Assembly (NCBI GenBank): GCA_016187925.1
Contig: JACPIS010000027.1
Span: forward strand, 1 to 63,720
Length of the DNA: 63,720 nucleotides
Source of the DNA: Opitutia bacterium
GTDB taxonomy: Bacteria; Verrucomicrobiota; Verrucomicrobiia; Opitutales; Opitutaceae
Direction: 5' to 3'
The notes below the pieces were generated by a model. That model was not told the DNA's origin and searched no databases. It worked only from the letters and a program-made list of their open reading frames with translations. Position numbers and translations under genes: made by a program. Of this stretch, positions 1-7,688 are shown piece after piece (within the stretch, counting starts at the first letter, position 1; each line of letters opens with the position of its first letter).

Positions 1-1
1 G

Positions 2-142
2 ATCTATCGGGAGCGCAATCACGTCGAACGACTCTTCCGCCGACTCAAGGGCTTCCGCCGCATCTTCACCCGCTACGACAAACTCGATGTAATTTTCCGC
101 TCTTTCGTCACCTTCGCTCTCATCTGGTTGGCGCTAGCGTAG
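2..142 (+). pseudogene. IS5-family transposase, C-terminal end (cut by window edge)
   Basis: The first 46 codons, read from base 2 to the TAG at 140-142, encode the typical end of an IS5-type DDE transposase: RNHVERLFRRLKGFRRIFTR, followed by YDKLDVIFRSFVTFALIWL. The ERLFRRLK block carries the catalytic Glu region of the DDE domain. The gene starts upstream of the window, so it may be intact there. Directly after the stop, TGTTAACAGTCCCTAG (about 143-159) looks like the right terminal inverted repeat of the element. No left end is visible, so whether the copy is complete cannot be decided. It marks an insertion sequence lying just downstream of recQ, and points away from it. Confidence 0.85.
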
Positions 143-242
143 TGTTAACAGTCCCTAGTCCGCATTTTCACACGCAGCATACACGTCAGCGGCACTCTGT
201 AATCTGGAGTCGGAGTGTCCTCCGTCACGATTTTCGAGCAAG

Positions 243-266
243 ACGCGGCGAGGGCGCCGCGTCTCC
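243..266. repeat. GGAG-type palindromic repeat, copy 1
   Basis: On the plus strand there is a perfect 8-bp stem, ACGCGGCG/CGCCGCGT, with loop AGGG, followed by CTCC. Read on the minus strand this is GGAG, stem, CCCT, stem. The same GGAG-8 bp-4 nt-8 bp layout occurs at 15982, 48950, 48992, 49157 and 49197 with different stem sequences. It lies downstream of recQ (minus strand) and could slow or end its transcripts, but there is no U-tract, so a mobile-repeat identity is favoured. Confidence 0.7.
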
Positions 267-309
267 ATGAAACAGCCGGGCTGCCAGCCGGACCGAGAGG
301 CCAATTCGC

Positions 310-2181
310 TCAGCGCCCGCCGAAGCTCACCCGCGGATTCGTCTTGAGGAAACTGGCGATGGCGGCGGTGAAAATCTCGCCGTACTCGGCGCGCTTCTTC
401 TCGCCGACGCCGGTGATGCCCTCGAGGTCGGCGAGGCGGGTGGGGTATTCGCGCGCCATCTGGCGGAGCGTGGCGTCGCCGAAGATGATGTAGGCCGGCA
501 CGCCGCGCTCGTCGGCGAGCTGCTTGCGCAGTTCGCGCAGGCGGGCGAAGAGGATCTCGTCGCACTCGATCTCGCCCTCGCGGCGCGTGATGCGCTTCGC
601 CTTCGGCAGGGCGAGGGGCTTGGTGAGCGTGATCGCGGCGCGGGACTTGAGCACGGCCAGGCCCTCGTCGGTGAGTTCGAGAATGGGATACTCGCCCTCG
701 GCTTGCGCGACATAGCCGAGGCGCATCAGTTCGCGGCCGACGGCGGCCCAAGCCGGACGGGTGAGCTCCTTGCCGATGCCGTAGGTCGTGAGCTGGTCGT
801 GGTTCCAGCGGGCGATCTTCTCGGTCTCGGCGCCGGTAAGCACCTCGACGACGTGGTTAAGACCGACGCCGAAGCGGCCCGTCTGCCGGATGCGGTAGAT
901 GGTGGAGAGAAATTTCTGGGCGACGATGGTGCCGTCGTAGGTCTCGCGCGGCTCAAGGCAGTTGTCGCAGGCGCCGCAGTTGTCACCGGGAAACTGCTCG
1001 CCGAAATACGCCAGCAGCTCGCTCCGGCGGCAGCCGGCGCTCTCGGCGTAGTGCAGGATCTGGCGGAGCTGGCCGCGGGCGATCGCCTTTTCCTGGTCGT
1101 CGGAGATCTCCTCGATGAAGTGCGTCTGCTTGGCGGCGTCGCCGCCGCTGAAGAGCAGCAGGCAATCGCCCGGCAGGCCGTCGCGCCCGGCGCGGCCGGT
1201 CTCCTGGTAGTAGCCCTCGATGTTCTTCGGCAGGTCGTGATGGATGACCCAGCGGACGTTGGGCTTGTTGATGCCCATGCCGAAGGCGATGGTGGCGCAG
1301 ATGATCTTGGTGTCGTCGCGGAGGAACGACTCCTGATTGCGCGCGCGCTCGTCGGCGTCGAGGCCCGCGTGATAGGCGCGGGCGGAGAAGCCGCGGCCGG
1401 CGAGGCCGTCGGCCACGCGCTCGGTGGCGGCACGGCTGGCGCAATAGATGATGCCGGACTCGTCCTCGCGCTTGCGCACGAATTCGATGAGCTGCTTCAG
1501 CGGCTGGTCCTTGGGCAGGACGCGGTAGGTGAGGTTGGGGCGGTTGAAGCTGGCGACGAAGATCTCGGGGCTGCGCAGCTTCAGGTGCCGGATGATGTCG
1601 GCGCGCACACGCTCGGTGGCGGTGGCGGTGAGGGCCATGACCGGCACGTCGGGCAACAAGGTGCGCAGCCGCGCGAGCTGGCGGTATTCCGGGCGGAAGT
1701 CGTGGCCCCACTCGGAGACGCAGTGCGCCTCGTCGATGGCGATTGCAGTGACGTTCCAGTTGGCGAGGTTCTCCTTCCAGTCGTCGAGCATCAGGCGCTC
1801 GGGCGCGACGTAGAGCAGGCGCCACTCGCTGCGGTGCAGGCCGCGCAGGCGCGAGCGGGCCTCGTCGGCCGTAAGGGTGGAATTGAGGTAAGTGGCGGCG
1901 ACGCCGGCGGCCTGCAGCTGATCGACCTGATCTTTCATCAACGCGATCAACGGCGAGACGACGATGGTCAGGCCGGTGCGATGCAGCGCGGGCAGCTGGA
2001 AGCAGAGGGATTTGCCGCCGCCGGTCGGCAGCAAGGCGAACACGTCGCGGCCCGCCAGAGCGGCGTCGATGATCTCGCGCTGCAGCGGGCGGAAGGCGCT
2101 GTAGCCGAAGGTGGTTTTGAGCGTGAGGTGCAGGTCGTCCACAAAACGGCGAGTGTGCGGGGCGGCGGCACGCGCGGGCAA
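310..2181 (-). CDS. recQ: ATP-dependent DNA helicase RecQ
   Basis: This 623-residue protein is a superfamily 2 3'-5' helicase that unwinds DNA during recombination and stalled-fork repair. It shows Walker A PTGGGKS at residues 52-58, the DEAH box (IDEAHCVSEWGHDFRPEYR) near 149-167, motif VI with GRAGRDG, a zinc-binding segment ending in CGACDNC, an RQC winged-helix region (about 405-505) and a C-terminal HRDC domain (about 540-615). Length and domain order match full-length RecQ. The chosen start gives a short N-terminal extension before the conserved FGYSAFRPLQ Q-motif; a later start is possible. The neighbouring upstream gene on the same strand encodes a YcaQ-like DNA repair protein, 15 bp away, so the two are probably cotranscribed. 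Confidence 0.96.
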   Translation of the reverse strand: MPARAAAPHTRRFVDDLHLTLKTTFGYSAFRPLQREIIDAALAGRDVFALLPTGGGKSLCFQLPALHRTGLTIVVSPLIALMKDQVDQLQAAGVAATYLNSTLTADEARSRLRGLHRSEWRLLYVAPERLMLDDWKENLANWNVTAIAIDEAHCVSEWGHDFRPEYRQLARLRTLLPDVPVMALTATATERVRADIIRHLKLRSPEIFVASFNRPNLTYRVLPKDQPLKQLIEFVRKREDESGIIYCASRAATERVADGLAGRGFSARAYHAGLDADERARNQESFLRDDTKIICATIAFGMGINKPNVRWVIHHDLPKNIEGYYQETGRAGRDGLPGDCLLLFSGGDAAKQTHFIEEISDDQEKAIARGQLRQILHYAESAGCRRSELLAYFGEQFPGDNCGACDNCLEPRETYDGTIVAQKFLSTIYRIRQTGRFGVGLNHVVEVLTGAETEKIARWNHDQLTTYGIGKELTRPAWAAVGRELMRLGYVAQAEGEYPILELTDEGLAVLKSRAAITLTKPLALPKAKRITRREGEIECDEILFARLRELRKQLADERGVPAYIIFGDATLRQMAREYPTRLADLEGITGVGEKKRAEYGEIFTAAIASFLKTNPRVSFGGR

Positions 2182-2196
2182 GCCAACAGCGAAAAA

Positions 2197-3318
2197 TCAG
2201 CGCCGCAGCCCCAGCCAGCGGGCCAGTTCGTCGATCGCCGGCGCGATTTTGTGACCGCGCCGGACCGAGCGGGCCATGACGCGCAGGCGGCGCGCGGGCC
2301 GGTCGGCCTTGGGGTCGACGTGGCCGACGATCTCGTGGCCGGCCAGCACGGGCAGCGCGTAGTAGCCGCGCTGGCGTTTGTGCGGCGGCGTGTAGACTTC
2401 CCAGGTGTAGTCGAAGCCCCAGAGCGCGGACGTGATGCGGCGGTCGTAGACCAGCGGGTCGAGCGGAGCGAGGAGGAGTGGCGGCTGCGCCGCAGTTGAG
2501 GGTTGAGTGCTGAGGGTTGAGAGTTCGAGCAGGGGCAGGTCGGACTTGAGGATGAAGAGCGGCGGGGTTTTGACGCCGGTGATGACGACCGGCTGCACAA
2601 GATCGTCGACCAACGGGAACTCCCCGCGCTTGAGGGAGGCGAGGCGACGCTGGCGCAGGCGGAGCAGGGCGGTCCAGCGGGCGGTTTCGGCGGTGCTTTT
2701 GCCCGGCGTGGCGAGCAGCGCGGCCGGCAGAACGCGCTCGGGCAGGTCGTAGACGCGGCGGAAATTGCGCCGGCCGGTGATGAGTACGCGGCCGTGGACG
2801 AACATCACCTCGAGGAGGTTCTTCACGAGGCGGCCGGGCGAACCCCAGCCCGTGCGCGAGCGGCCCTCGTGTTCGATGTCGTCGGAAGTGAGCGGGCCGC
2901 GCGCGGCGATCTCGGCGAGGATGCGTTGGGCGAGGGCCTCGTGCTTCGGGCTGAGCTTGCGGCGGTAGGCTGCGCCGCGGCGCAGGCGGCGGCGGGCAAT
3001 CAGCGGGGAAAGGTACGGCCACGCTTCGGCGGGAAAGGCCACGAGGATGCCGGCGTGCGGGAAATAGTGCTCGAAGCCGGGGCGCGCGGGCGAGTGGATG
3101 AACTGGTGCAGGTCGCCCTCGCGGTAGCCGGCCACACGGTTGCGCAGGATGAGGTCGTGCATCCGGCCGCAGACGTTGATCGGGTCGATCTGGATGTAGC
3201 CGTGGTGGGCGAGGGCGGTGGCGACATCCGGCGCAGGGGTGTCGAGCAGGACGGCGCGGCGGACGAATCGGCGGGCGTCCTCGGCGGAGATTTTGAGCGC
3301 AATGGAACTCGGGGGCAT
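2197..3318 (-). CDS. YcaQ/AlkX-like winged-helix DNA glycosylase
   Basis: The 373-residue product belongs to the HTH_42/YcaQ family (winged-helix DNA-binding), whose characterised members excise bulky adducts or unhook interstrand crosslinks. The N-terminus carries the conserved Q-hydrophobic-D catalytic motif (YIQIDPINV, Q43 and D45), followed by the family's R/H-rich segment and three predicted winged-helix subdomains. The C-terminus has YDRRITSALWGFDYTWEVY, typical of the family. Residues about 263-274 (STLSTQPSTAAQ) are a low-complexity insert encoded by a TTGAGGGTTGAGTGCTGAGG-type repeat that also occurs at 30602. It lies 15 bp upstream of recQ on the same strand, so a DNA-repair operon is likely. 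Identification of the family is secure; the exact lesion is not. Confidence 0.88.
   Translation of the reverse strand: MPPSSIALKISAEDARRFVRRAVLLDTPAPDVATALAHHGYIQIDPINVCGRMHDLILRNRVAGYREGDLHQFIHSPARPGFEHYFPHAGILVAFPAEAWPYLSPLIARRRLRRGAAYRRKLSPKHEALAQRILAEIAARGPLTSDDIEHEGRSRTGWGSPGRLVKNLLEVMFVHGRVLITGRRNFRRVYDLPERVLPAALLATPGKSTAETARWTALLRLRQRRLASLKRGEFPLVDDLVQPVVITGVKTPPLFILKSDLPLLELSTLSTQPSTAAQPPLLLAPLDPLVYDRRITSALWGFDYTWEVYTPPHKRQRGYYALPVLAGHEIVGHVDPKADRPARRLRVMARSVRRGHKIAPAIDELARWLGLRR
2487..2532. repeat. Low-complexity repeat inside the ycaQ-like gene
   Basis: A run built from GTTGAGGGTTGAG and GTTGAGTGCTGAGG units sits within the coding frame of the glycosylase and adds about 12 residues rich in Ser, Thr, Leu and Gln. 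The 11-mer GTTGAGTGCTG (2502-2512) recurs exactly at 30602-30612, in the 47-bp gap between two ABC transporter genes. The frame is kept, so the insert is tolerated in a surface loop. Confidence 0.65.
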
Positions 3319-3381
3319 GGGTGGTATTCTGGGTAAAGACGCTCTCGCGCCAAGGCTGCGGAGGATTGTTTTCGCAGGGTG

Positions 3382-3413
3382 AAAATAAAAAGGCCGCGCG
3401 GGAAGCGCGGCCT
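3382..3413 (-). terminator. Intrinsic terminator after the coiled-coil membrane protein gene
   Basis: A 9-bp perfect stem, AGGCCGCGC/GCGCGGCCT (3391-3399 and 3405-3413), with a 5-nt loop, is followed on the minus strand by TTTTATTTT. It lies 26 bp past the stop of the gene ending at 3439, on the same strand, in the classical position. Confidence 0.9.
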
Positions 3414-3438
3414 GGGGAAACCTGTGGCAGTGGCTCCG

Positions 3439-4257
3439 TTATTTCTTCGGGAGCTGGGTCTGGAGCTCGTCGAGGCGCTTCTGGATGGCGTTCATCTCGG
3501 TGACGAGTTTCTCCTCCATCTTTTTGCGGTCGGAGCTGTTGACGATGCTCATGGTGGAGGCGTCGCGCACGATGTTGGCCGGCAGGGTGAGGAGGCGGGT
3601 GAGGAGGCCCTGGTCCTTGAAGCTGCTGAGGTAGAGCGCGGTGATCTCGTGGGAGAGCTTCATCGAATCCTGCGCGATGGCCTGCGAGGAGAGGAGCTGG
3701 TTGTTCAACTGCTGGTTGCGGGACATCTCGGAGGTGAGCACGCCGCTGATCTGGTCGGAGATGCGCTGGCTATACTGGTTGATGGTCTCGCGGGTGAGAT
3801 TCTGGTCCTTGGACATTTCGGAGAGGATGGGGGAGATCTTCTCGGCGAGGCGGCTGCCGACCTTGTCGACCTGCTCGTTCTGGAGCTTCTCGGCTTCCTC
3901 GGGGGTCTTCGGGATGTTGGAGCCGTAGGGCATGACCTTCTTGGCGATGGCCTCGGCGAGCTGGTTGACCTTCTCGGCGTTGAGTTTGGCGACCTCCTCG
4001 TCGGTCATGAAGACGTCGGCGGCGCGCTTGGCGATGGCGTCCTTCAGGAGCTGGTTGACGGACTCGATGTGCCGGCGGGTCTCCTCGGCGGAGGCCTTGA
4101 GTTCGGCATTGGTCTGTTCGCGCAGCGCGGTCATCTCGGCCTGCTGCTTGGCGGTGAGTTCGGCGACTGTCTTCTGGTAGAACCAGAAACCGGCGCCCAC
4201 AAGGAGCAGCGCAGTGAGGATAATCGCGGGGATTTGGTCTTTAAGCTTTTGCCACAT
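3439..4257 (-). CDS. Membrane-anchored coiled-coil protein, unknown function
   Basis: The 272-residue product starts with a short cytoplasmic stretch and one transmembrane helix (IPAIILTALLLVGAGFWFY, about 9-27). A long, Glu/Gln/Lys-rich helical region fills the rest and is very likely coiled coil (heptads around 30-110 and 125-190). The final 25 residues (MEEKLVTEMNAIQKRLDELQ) form another heptad segment. No enzyme motif is visible. The layout, a single helix plus extended helical stalk, resembles scaffolding or envelope-spanning proteins. It stands alone, with its own terminator downstream and a divergent gene upstream. I do not recognise a family. Confidence 0.8.
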   Translation of the reverse strand: MWQKLKDQIPAIILTALLLVGAGFWFYQKTVAELTAKQQAEMTALREQTNAELKASAEETRRHIESVNQLLKDAIAKRAADVFMTDEEVAKLNAEKVNQLAEAIAKKVMPYGSNIPKTPEEAEKLQNEQVDKVGSRLAEKISPILSEMSKDQNLTRETINQYSQRISDQISGVLTSEMSRNQQLNNQLLSSQAIAQDSMKLSHEITALYLSSFKDQGLLTRLLTLPANIVRDASTMSIVNSSDRKKMEEKLVTEMNAIQKRLDELQTQLPKK

Positions 4258-4357
4258 GGTGTGTGTCTGGTTGAGTAACTATCTGACCCATATAGTGGAT
4301 GGATGTTCAAAAGCAATGCCGCCGTTGCCACTCCGCCCGGGTTGGGAATTACCGCCC

Positions 4358-4666
4358 ATGAGCCTAAATAGATACGAGCAAACCCTTTTCGACCACATCG
4401 AGCGCCATCCGGAGGAGCGAAAGCACTGGCAGTGGAAGGCGCAGGAGGCGGGCAAGCGCACGGGCGCGCCGGGCGAGGTGCTGCGCGGCTTGGAGCGCGA
4501 GCTGTGGGACTATTTCACCGAGCGGAGCCAGCACGTGGCGGCGCTGCGGGAGCTGAGCCACGGCGGCGTGCGCCGGGTGAGTCTGCAGAATCTGGCGGAA
4601 TACTTGGTGCGGCTGTGGGGGCCGCCACCCAAGCCCCGGTCCAAGCCGGCGGCGCCGCTGGATTAG
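4358..4666 (+). CDS. Small conserved-looking hypothetical protein
   Basis: From the ATG at 4358 (MSLNRYEQTLFDH) the frame gives 102 residues, charged and helical, ending in a Pro/Lys-rich tail (PPPKPRSKPAAPLD). The frame is also open upstream to 4214, but that part overlaps the promoter region of the divergent gene and reads as non-protein sequence, so the internal start is preferred. Many Glu, Arg and Trp residues (KHWQWKAQEAGKR) suggest a compact soluble helical protein. No family is recognised and no partner is obvious. About 250 bases without a gene follow before the glycosidase; nothing structured was seen in them. Confidence 0.65.
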   Translation: MSLNRYEQTLFDHIERHPEERKHWQWKAQEAGKRTGAPGEVLRGLERELWDYFTERSQHVAALRELSHGGVRRVSLQNLAEYLVRLWGPPPKPRSKPAAPLD

Positions 4667-4916
4667 GCTGGATTTGCACCCGAAGCGGTCCGTTCCCGCT
4701 GCGGGCAAGGGTAACGATGTGCTCAAGGGCGGGCTTTCATTTCGCGAGGTTTACCGTAGGGCATTAGCGAGGCGCCCTCCTCGTTACCCCGCGCACCACG
4801 AGAATCGCCCGCCTGAGATACCCCCTCGTCTCAGACGCGTGCCCCTCTCACCACGTCTGCGCAGAGCCACTGCCGCTTTCAACCGTTTCATCGACTGTCA
4901 CCTCCCCCATAACGTC

Positions 4917-7511
4917 ATGAAATCACATCCCCCGATAAAGTCCGTCTCCGCGCCCTCCCGGGTGCGTGTCCGCTCATCCGGCCAGAATCCTGTTTTCACC
5001 CTGCGCGGCGCGAGACCGTGGTTGCCGCTCTGCGCCTTGCTCGCGTTGATGCTGCCGACGGCGGGTCTCCGTGCGGCCAACACCTTTGTTCTGAACGAAA
5101 AATTCGACAGCCTGGCCACGGACTCGACTCCCGGCAGCCCGTGGACGGTGGTGTCCACCGGCGGCGGTTCTGTCACGGTGAAGGAAGAGCCGAACGCGCA
5201 CGACAAGAGCGTGCGCATCCAGAAGCTCCTTACCTCGGGCACGTCGAGCCTGACGACGACGACCTCGAACCTGAGCGGCCGTGTCGTGTTCGAGGCGCGC
5301 GTGATGTCGCGCGAGACCACCGGTTTTCGGGCGACGCCCTACATCTACAACAGCGGCGGCACGACGGTTGCGTCCGTGGCGTTTCAGGACGGCAACATCC
5401 GCGCCAACGTCGGCGGCACGTCGACCATGGTGCAGAGCTTCGCCATCAACGTCTGGTATCACGTCCGCCTCGTCATCGACACGGATGCCGACCTGTTCGA
5501 CCTCTACATCGACGGCGCGCAGAAACTCAGCAAGGCCGCGTTGCGCGGCGCCACGACCAGCGTGAACACCGTGAGCTTCTTCATGGACGGCACGAATACC
5601 GGCACGTTCTACGTCGACACCGTGCGTGTTTATAGCGAGCAGCCGACGGTGTTCGCTGATCGCTTCGACACGCTCACGACCGATTCCACGCCACCGAGCC
5701 CGTGGGCGGTGGTGTCCACCGGGGGCGGCTCCGTCAGCGTGAAGACGGTGCCTTTTGCCAACGACAAGAGCGTGCGGGTGCAGAAGCTCAACACCTCCGG
5801 CACCTCGAGCCTCTCCACGACATTCGCCGACCAGAGCGGGCGCGTGGTGTTCGAGACCGATGTCATGGCGCGCGAGACGGCCGGATCCCGCGGTCTGCCC
5901 TACATCTACAACAGCGGCGGCACCACGGTAGCCTCGGTACTGTTCGAGGACGGCAACATCAAGGCCTACGTCGGCGGCACGAAGACCACCGTGCAGGCCT
6001 TCGAGGCCGATGTCTGGTATCGCCTCCGTCTCGTCATCGACACCGGCACCGACAAGTTCGATCTCTACGTCGACGGAGTGCGCAAGATGAACGACCAGGC
6101 GCTGCGCAACGCCACCACCTCGGTGAACAGAGTGAGCTTCTTCATGGACAACACGAACACCGGCACGCTCTACGTGGACGGGGTCCGCATCTTCAACGAA
6201 GCCTCCTACATCGGCTCCGCGCCCACGCCGGTCTACGACGTGCGCAACTACGGCGCCGTCGGCAACGGTTCGACGAACAACACCACGGCGATCCAGAACG
6301 CCATCAACGCCTGCGCCGGCACCGGCGGCTCCGTGCTCCTCACCTCGGGCACCTACAAATCCGGCACGCTCACGCTCGGCAGCAACATGACGTTCTTCAT
6401 CGACCCGACCGCCACGCTCCTGGGCAGCGCCAACGCCGCGGATTATCCCACGCAGACACCCGGCACCGGCAACACGCAGGTCAGCAAGAACTGCAAGCGC
6501 GCGCTCCTCTACGTCCCGAGCCGCACGCAGGTGCGCATCGACGGCGGCGGCGCCATTGACGGCCAGGGCGACTCCTTCGGCGGCACCGAGGGCGACCGGC
6601 CCATCCTGATCTGGTCCGTGCTCTCCAACAACATCGCCATCCAGAATCTCTACCTCAAGAAAGGCGCGGTCTGGAGTCTCGTCAGCATGGAGTCCGACCA
6701 AGTGTCGATCCACGACATCAACCTGCAGAGCAATAATATCACCCACGACGGCATCGATGTCGTCGATGGCGCCGACATCCTCGTGCAATACTGCGCGGTG
6801 CGCAGCGGCGACGACGCCATGTGCCTCAAGACCGGGGTCCGCCGCGGCATCGACACGATGACGGTCCGCGACTCCGTCTTCGGCGGCGACGGCACCAGCG
6901 GCGGCTCGAACGGCATCAAGTTCGGCACGGCCACTTACGGCGGTTTCTACGCCATCGATATCCAGGACAACTACGTGAAGGACGTGCAATACGCCGCGAT
7001 GGCCGTCGAGTCCCGCGAGGGGGCCGACGTCGACGCCGTGCGTTTCAAGCGCATCGATTTCGCCAACGTCGGCAGCGCGTGCTTCCTGTATCTCGCCCAG
7101 CAGGCGACGACACACCCGGTTGGCGACGTGCCGAAGCTCGGCAGCATGAACGACGTTTCCCTCACCGACGTCTCCGGCTGGACGACCTTCTGGTCCAACT
7201 CACCGCACCAAGCCGCGCTCATCACCGGCCACATCTACAACGGCACCACCTACAAGATCACCAACCTCACGTTCACCAACGTCGATGTATTCTTCGAGGG
7301 CGGCCGCACCAGCGTGCCCGGCAGCCCGCCGGAGGCGAATCCCGGCCAGTATCCCGAGTCCAACATGTTCGGCGACCTGCCACCGTGGGCCTACTACCTG
7401 CGCCACGTGAACGGCGTCACCTTCAGCGGCTGCACCTCGACGCACGTGAACTCCGACGTGCGTTCGAAGCTCGTGACGAGCGACGTGACCGGACTCGTCG
7501 GCTCGCCCTGA
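4917..7511 (+). CDS. Secreted GH28-family glycosidase (polygalacturonase-like) with duplicated N-terminal domain
   Basis: The 864-residue product has a basic N-terminus and hydrophobic signal segment (LPLCALLALMLPTAGLRA, ending near residue 53). Two tandem, closely similar domains of about 185 residues follow (about 55-240 and 243-430); each begins with a FDSLATDSTPGSPW-type motif and looks like a concanavalin/LamG-type carbohydrate-binding sandwich. The C-terminal 425 residues form a right-handed beta-helix of the GH28 type, opening with VYDVRNYGAVGNGSTNNT. Catalytic-region motifs are HDGIDVVDG (near 610) and SGDDAMCLK (near 630). The usual GHG motif is replaced by GSNGIKFGT (near 662), so activity may differ from true polygalacturonases. 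Role: extracellular pectin or related polysaccharide degradation. A strong terminator follows. Start chosen at 4917 because it precedes the signal peptide; the frame is open further upstream. Confidence 0.88.
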   Translation: MKSHPPIKSVSAPSRVRVRSSGQNPVFTLRGARPWLPLCALLALMLPTAGLRAANTFVLNEKFDSLATDSTPGSPWTVVSTGGGSVTVKEEPNAHDKSVRIQKLLTSGTSSLTTTTSNLSGRVVFEARVMSRETTGFRATPYIYNSGGTTVASVAFQDGNIRANVGGTSTMVQSFAINVWYHVRLVIDTDADLFDLYIDGAQKLSKAALRGATTSVNTVSFFMDGTNTGTFYVDTVRVYSEQPTVFADRFDTLTTDSTPPSPWAVVSTGGGSVSVKTVPFANDKSVRVQKLNTSGTSSLSTTFADQSGRVVFETDVMARETAGSRGLPYIYNSGGTTVASVLFEDGNIKAYVGGTKTTVQAFEADVWYRLRLVIDTGTDKFDLYVDGVRKMNDQALRNATTSVNRVSFFMDNTNTGTLYVDGVRIFNEASYIGSAPTPVYDVRNYGAVGNGSTNNTTAIQNAINACAGTGGSVLLTSGTYKSGTLTLGSNMTFFIDPTATLLGSANAADYPTQTPGTGNTQVSKNCKRALLYVPSRTQVRIDGGGAIDGQGDSFGGTEGDRPILIWSVLSNNIAIQNLYLKKGAVWSLVSMESDQVSIHDINLQSNNITHDGIDVVDGADILVQYCAVRSGDDAMCLKTGVRRGIDTMTVRDSVFGGDGTSGGSNGIKFGTATYGGFYAIDIQDNYVKDVQYAAMAVESREGADVDAVRFKRIDFANVGSACFLYLAQQATTHPVGDVPKLGSMNDVSLTDVSGWTTFWSNSPHQAALITGHIYNGTTYKITNLTFTNVDVFFEGGRTSVPGSPPEANPGQYPESNMFGDLPPWAYYLRHVNGVTFSGCTSTHVNSDVRSKLVTSDVTGLVGSP

Positions 7512-7557
7512 GAAGATGGCCTCCTTCCGGCGCTTTGACCGGTGCCGGCGCCACTCC

Positions 7558-7591
7558 GACCCCAGCCCGCGGCGGCTAGGGTCTTTTTTTT
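7558..7591 (+). terminator. Intrinsic terminator after the GH28 gene
   Basis: GACCC pairs with GGGTC, and after one mismatch AGCC pairs with GGCT, giving a GC-rich hairpin directly followed by eight T residues (7584-7591). It lies 47 bp after the stop at 7511. Confidence 0.85.
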
Positions 7592-7688
7592 GGCACGGCG
7601 CGTGGGCACAATATCTTCACCGATTTGCAGTTTTGCATTTACAAAACCGCCAAGCGGATGCATGGGTTGTTCACAAGTTATCCACTCG

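Noticed and set aside
4667-4916. Possible N-terminal extension of the GH28 protein (open frame from 4674).
   Set aside because: It would place about 80 Arg/Pro-rich residues before the signal peptide; the ATG at 4917 gives a normal export signal.
7668-7687. TTGTTCACA and TTATCCACT close together before phoH, resembling DnaA boxes (possible origin).
   Set aside because: Only two imperfect boxes, no AT-rich unwinding region and no dnaA, dnaN or other origin genes nearby.
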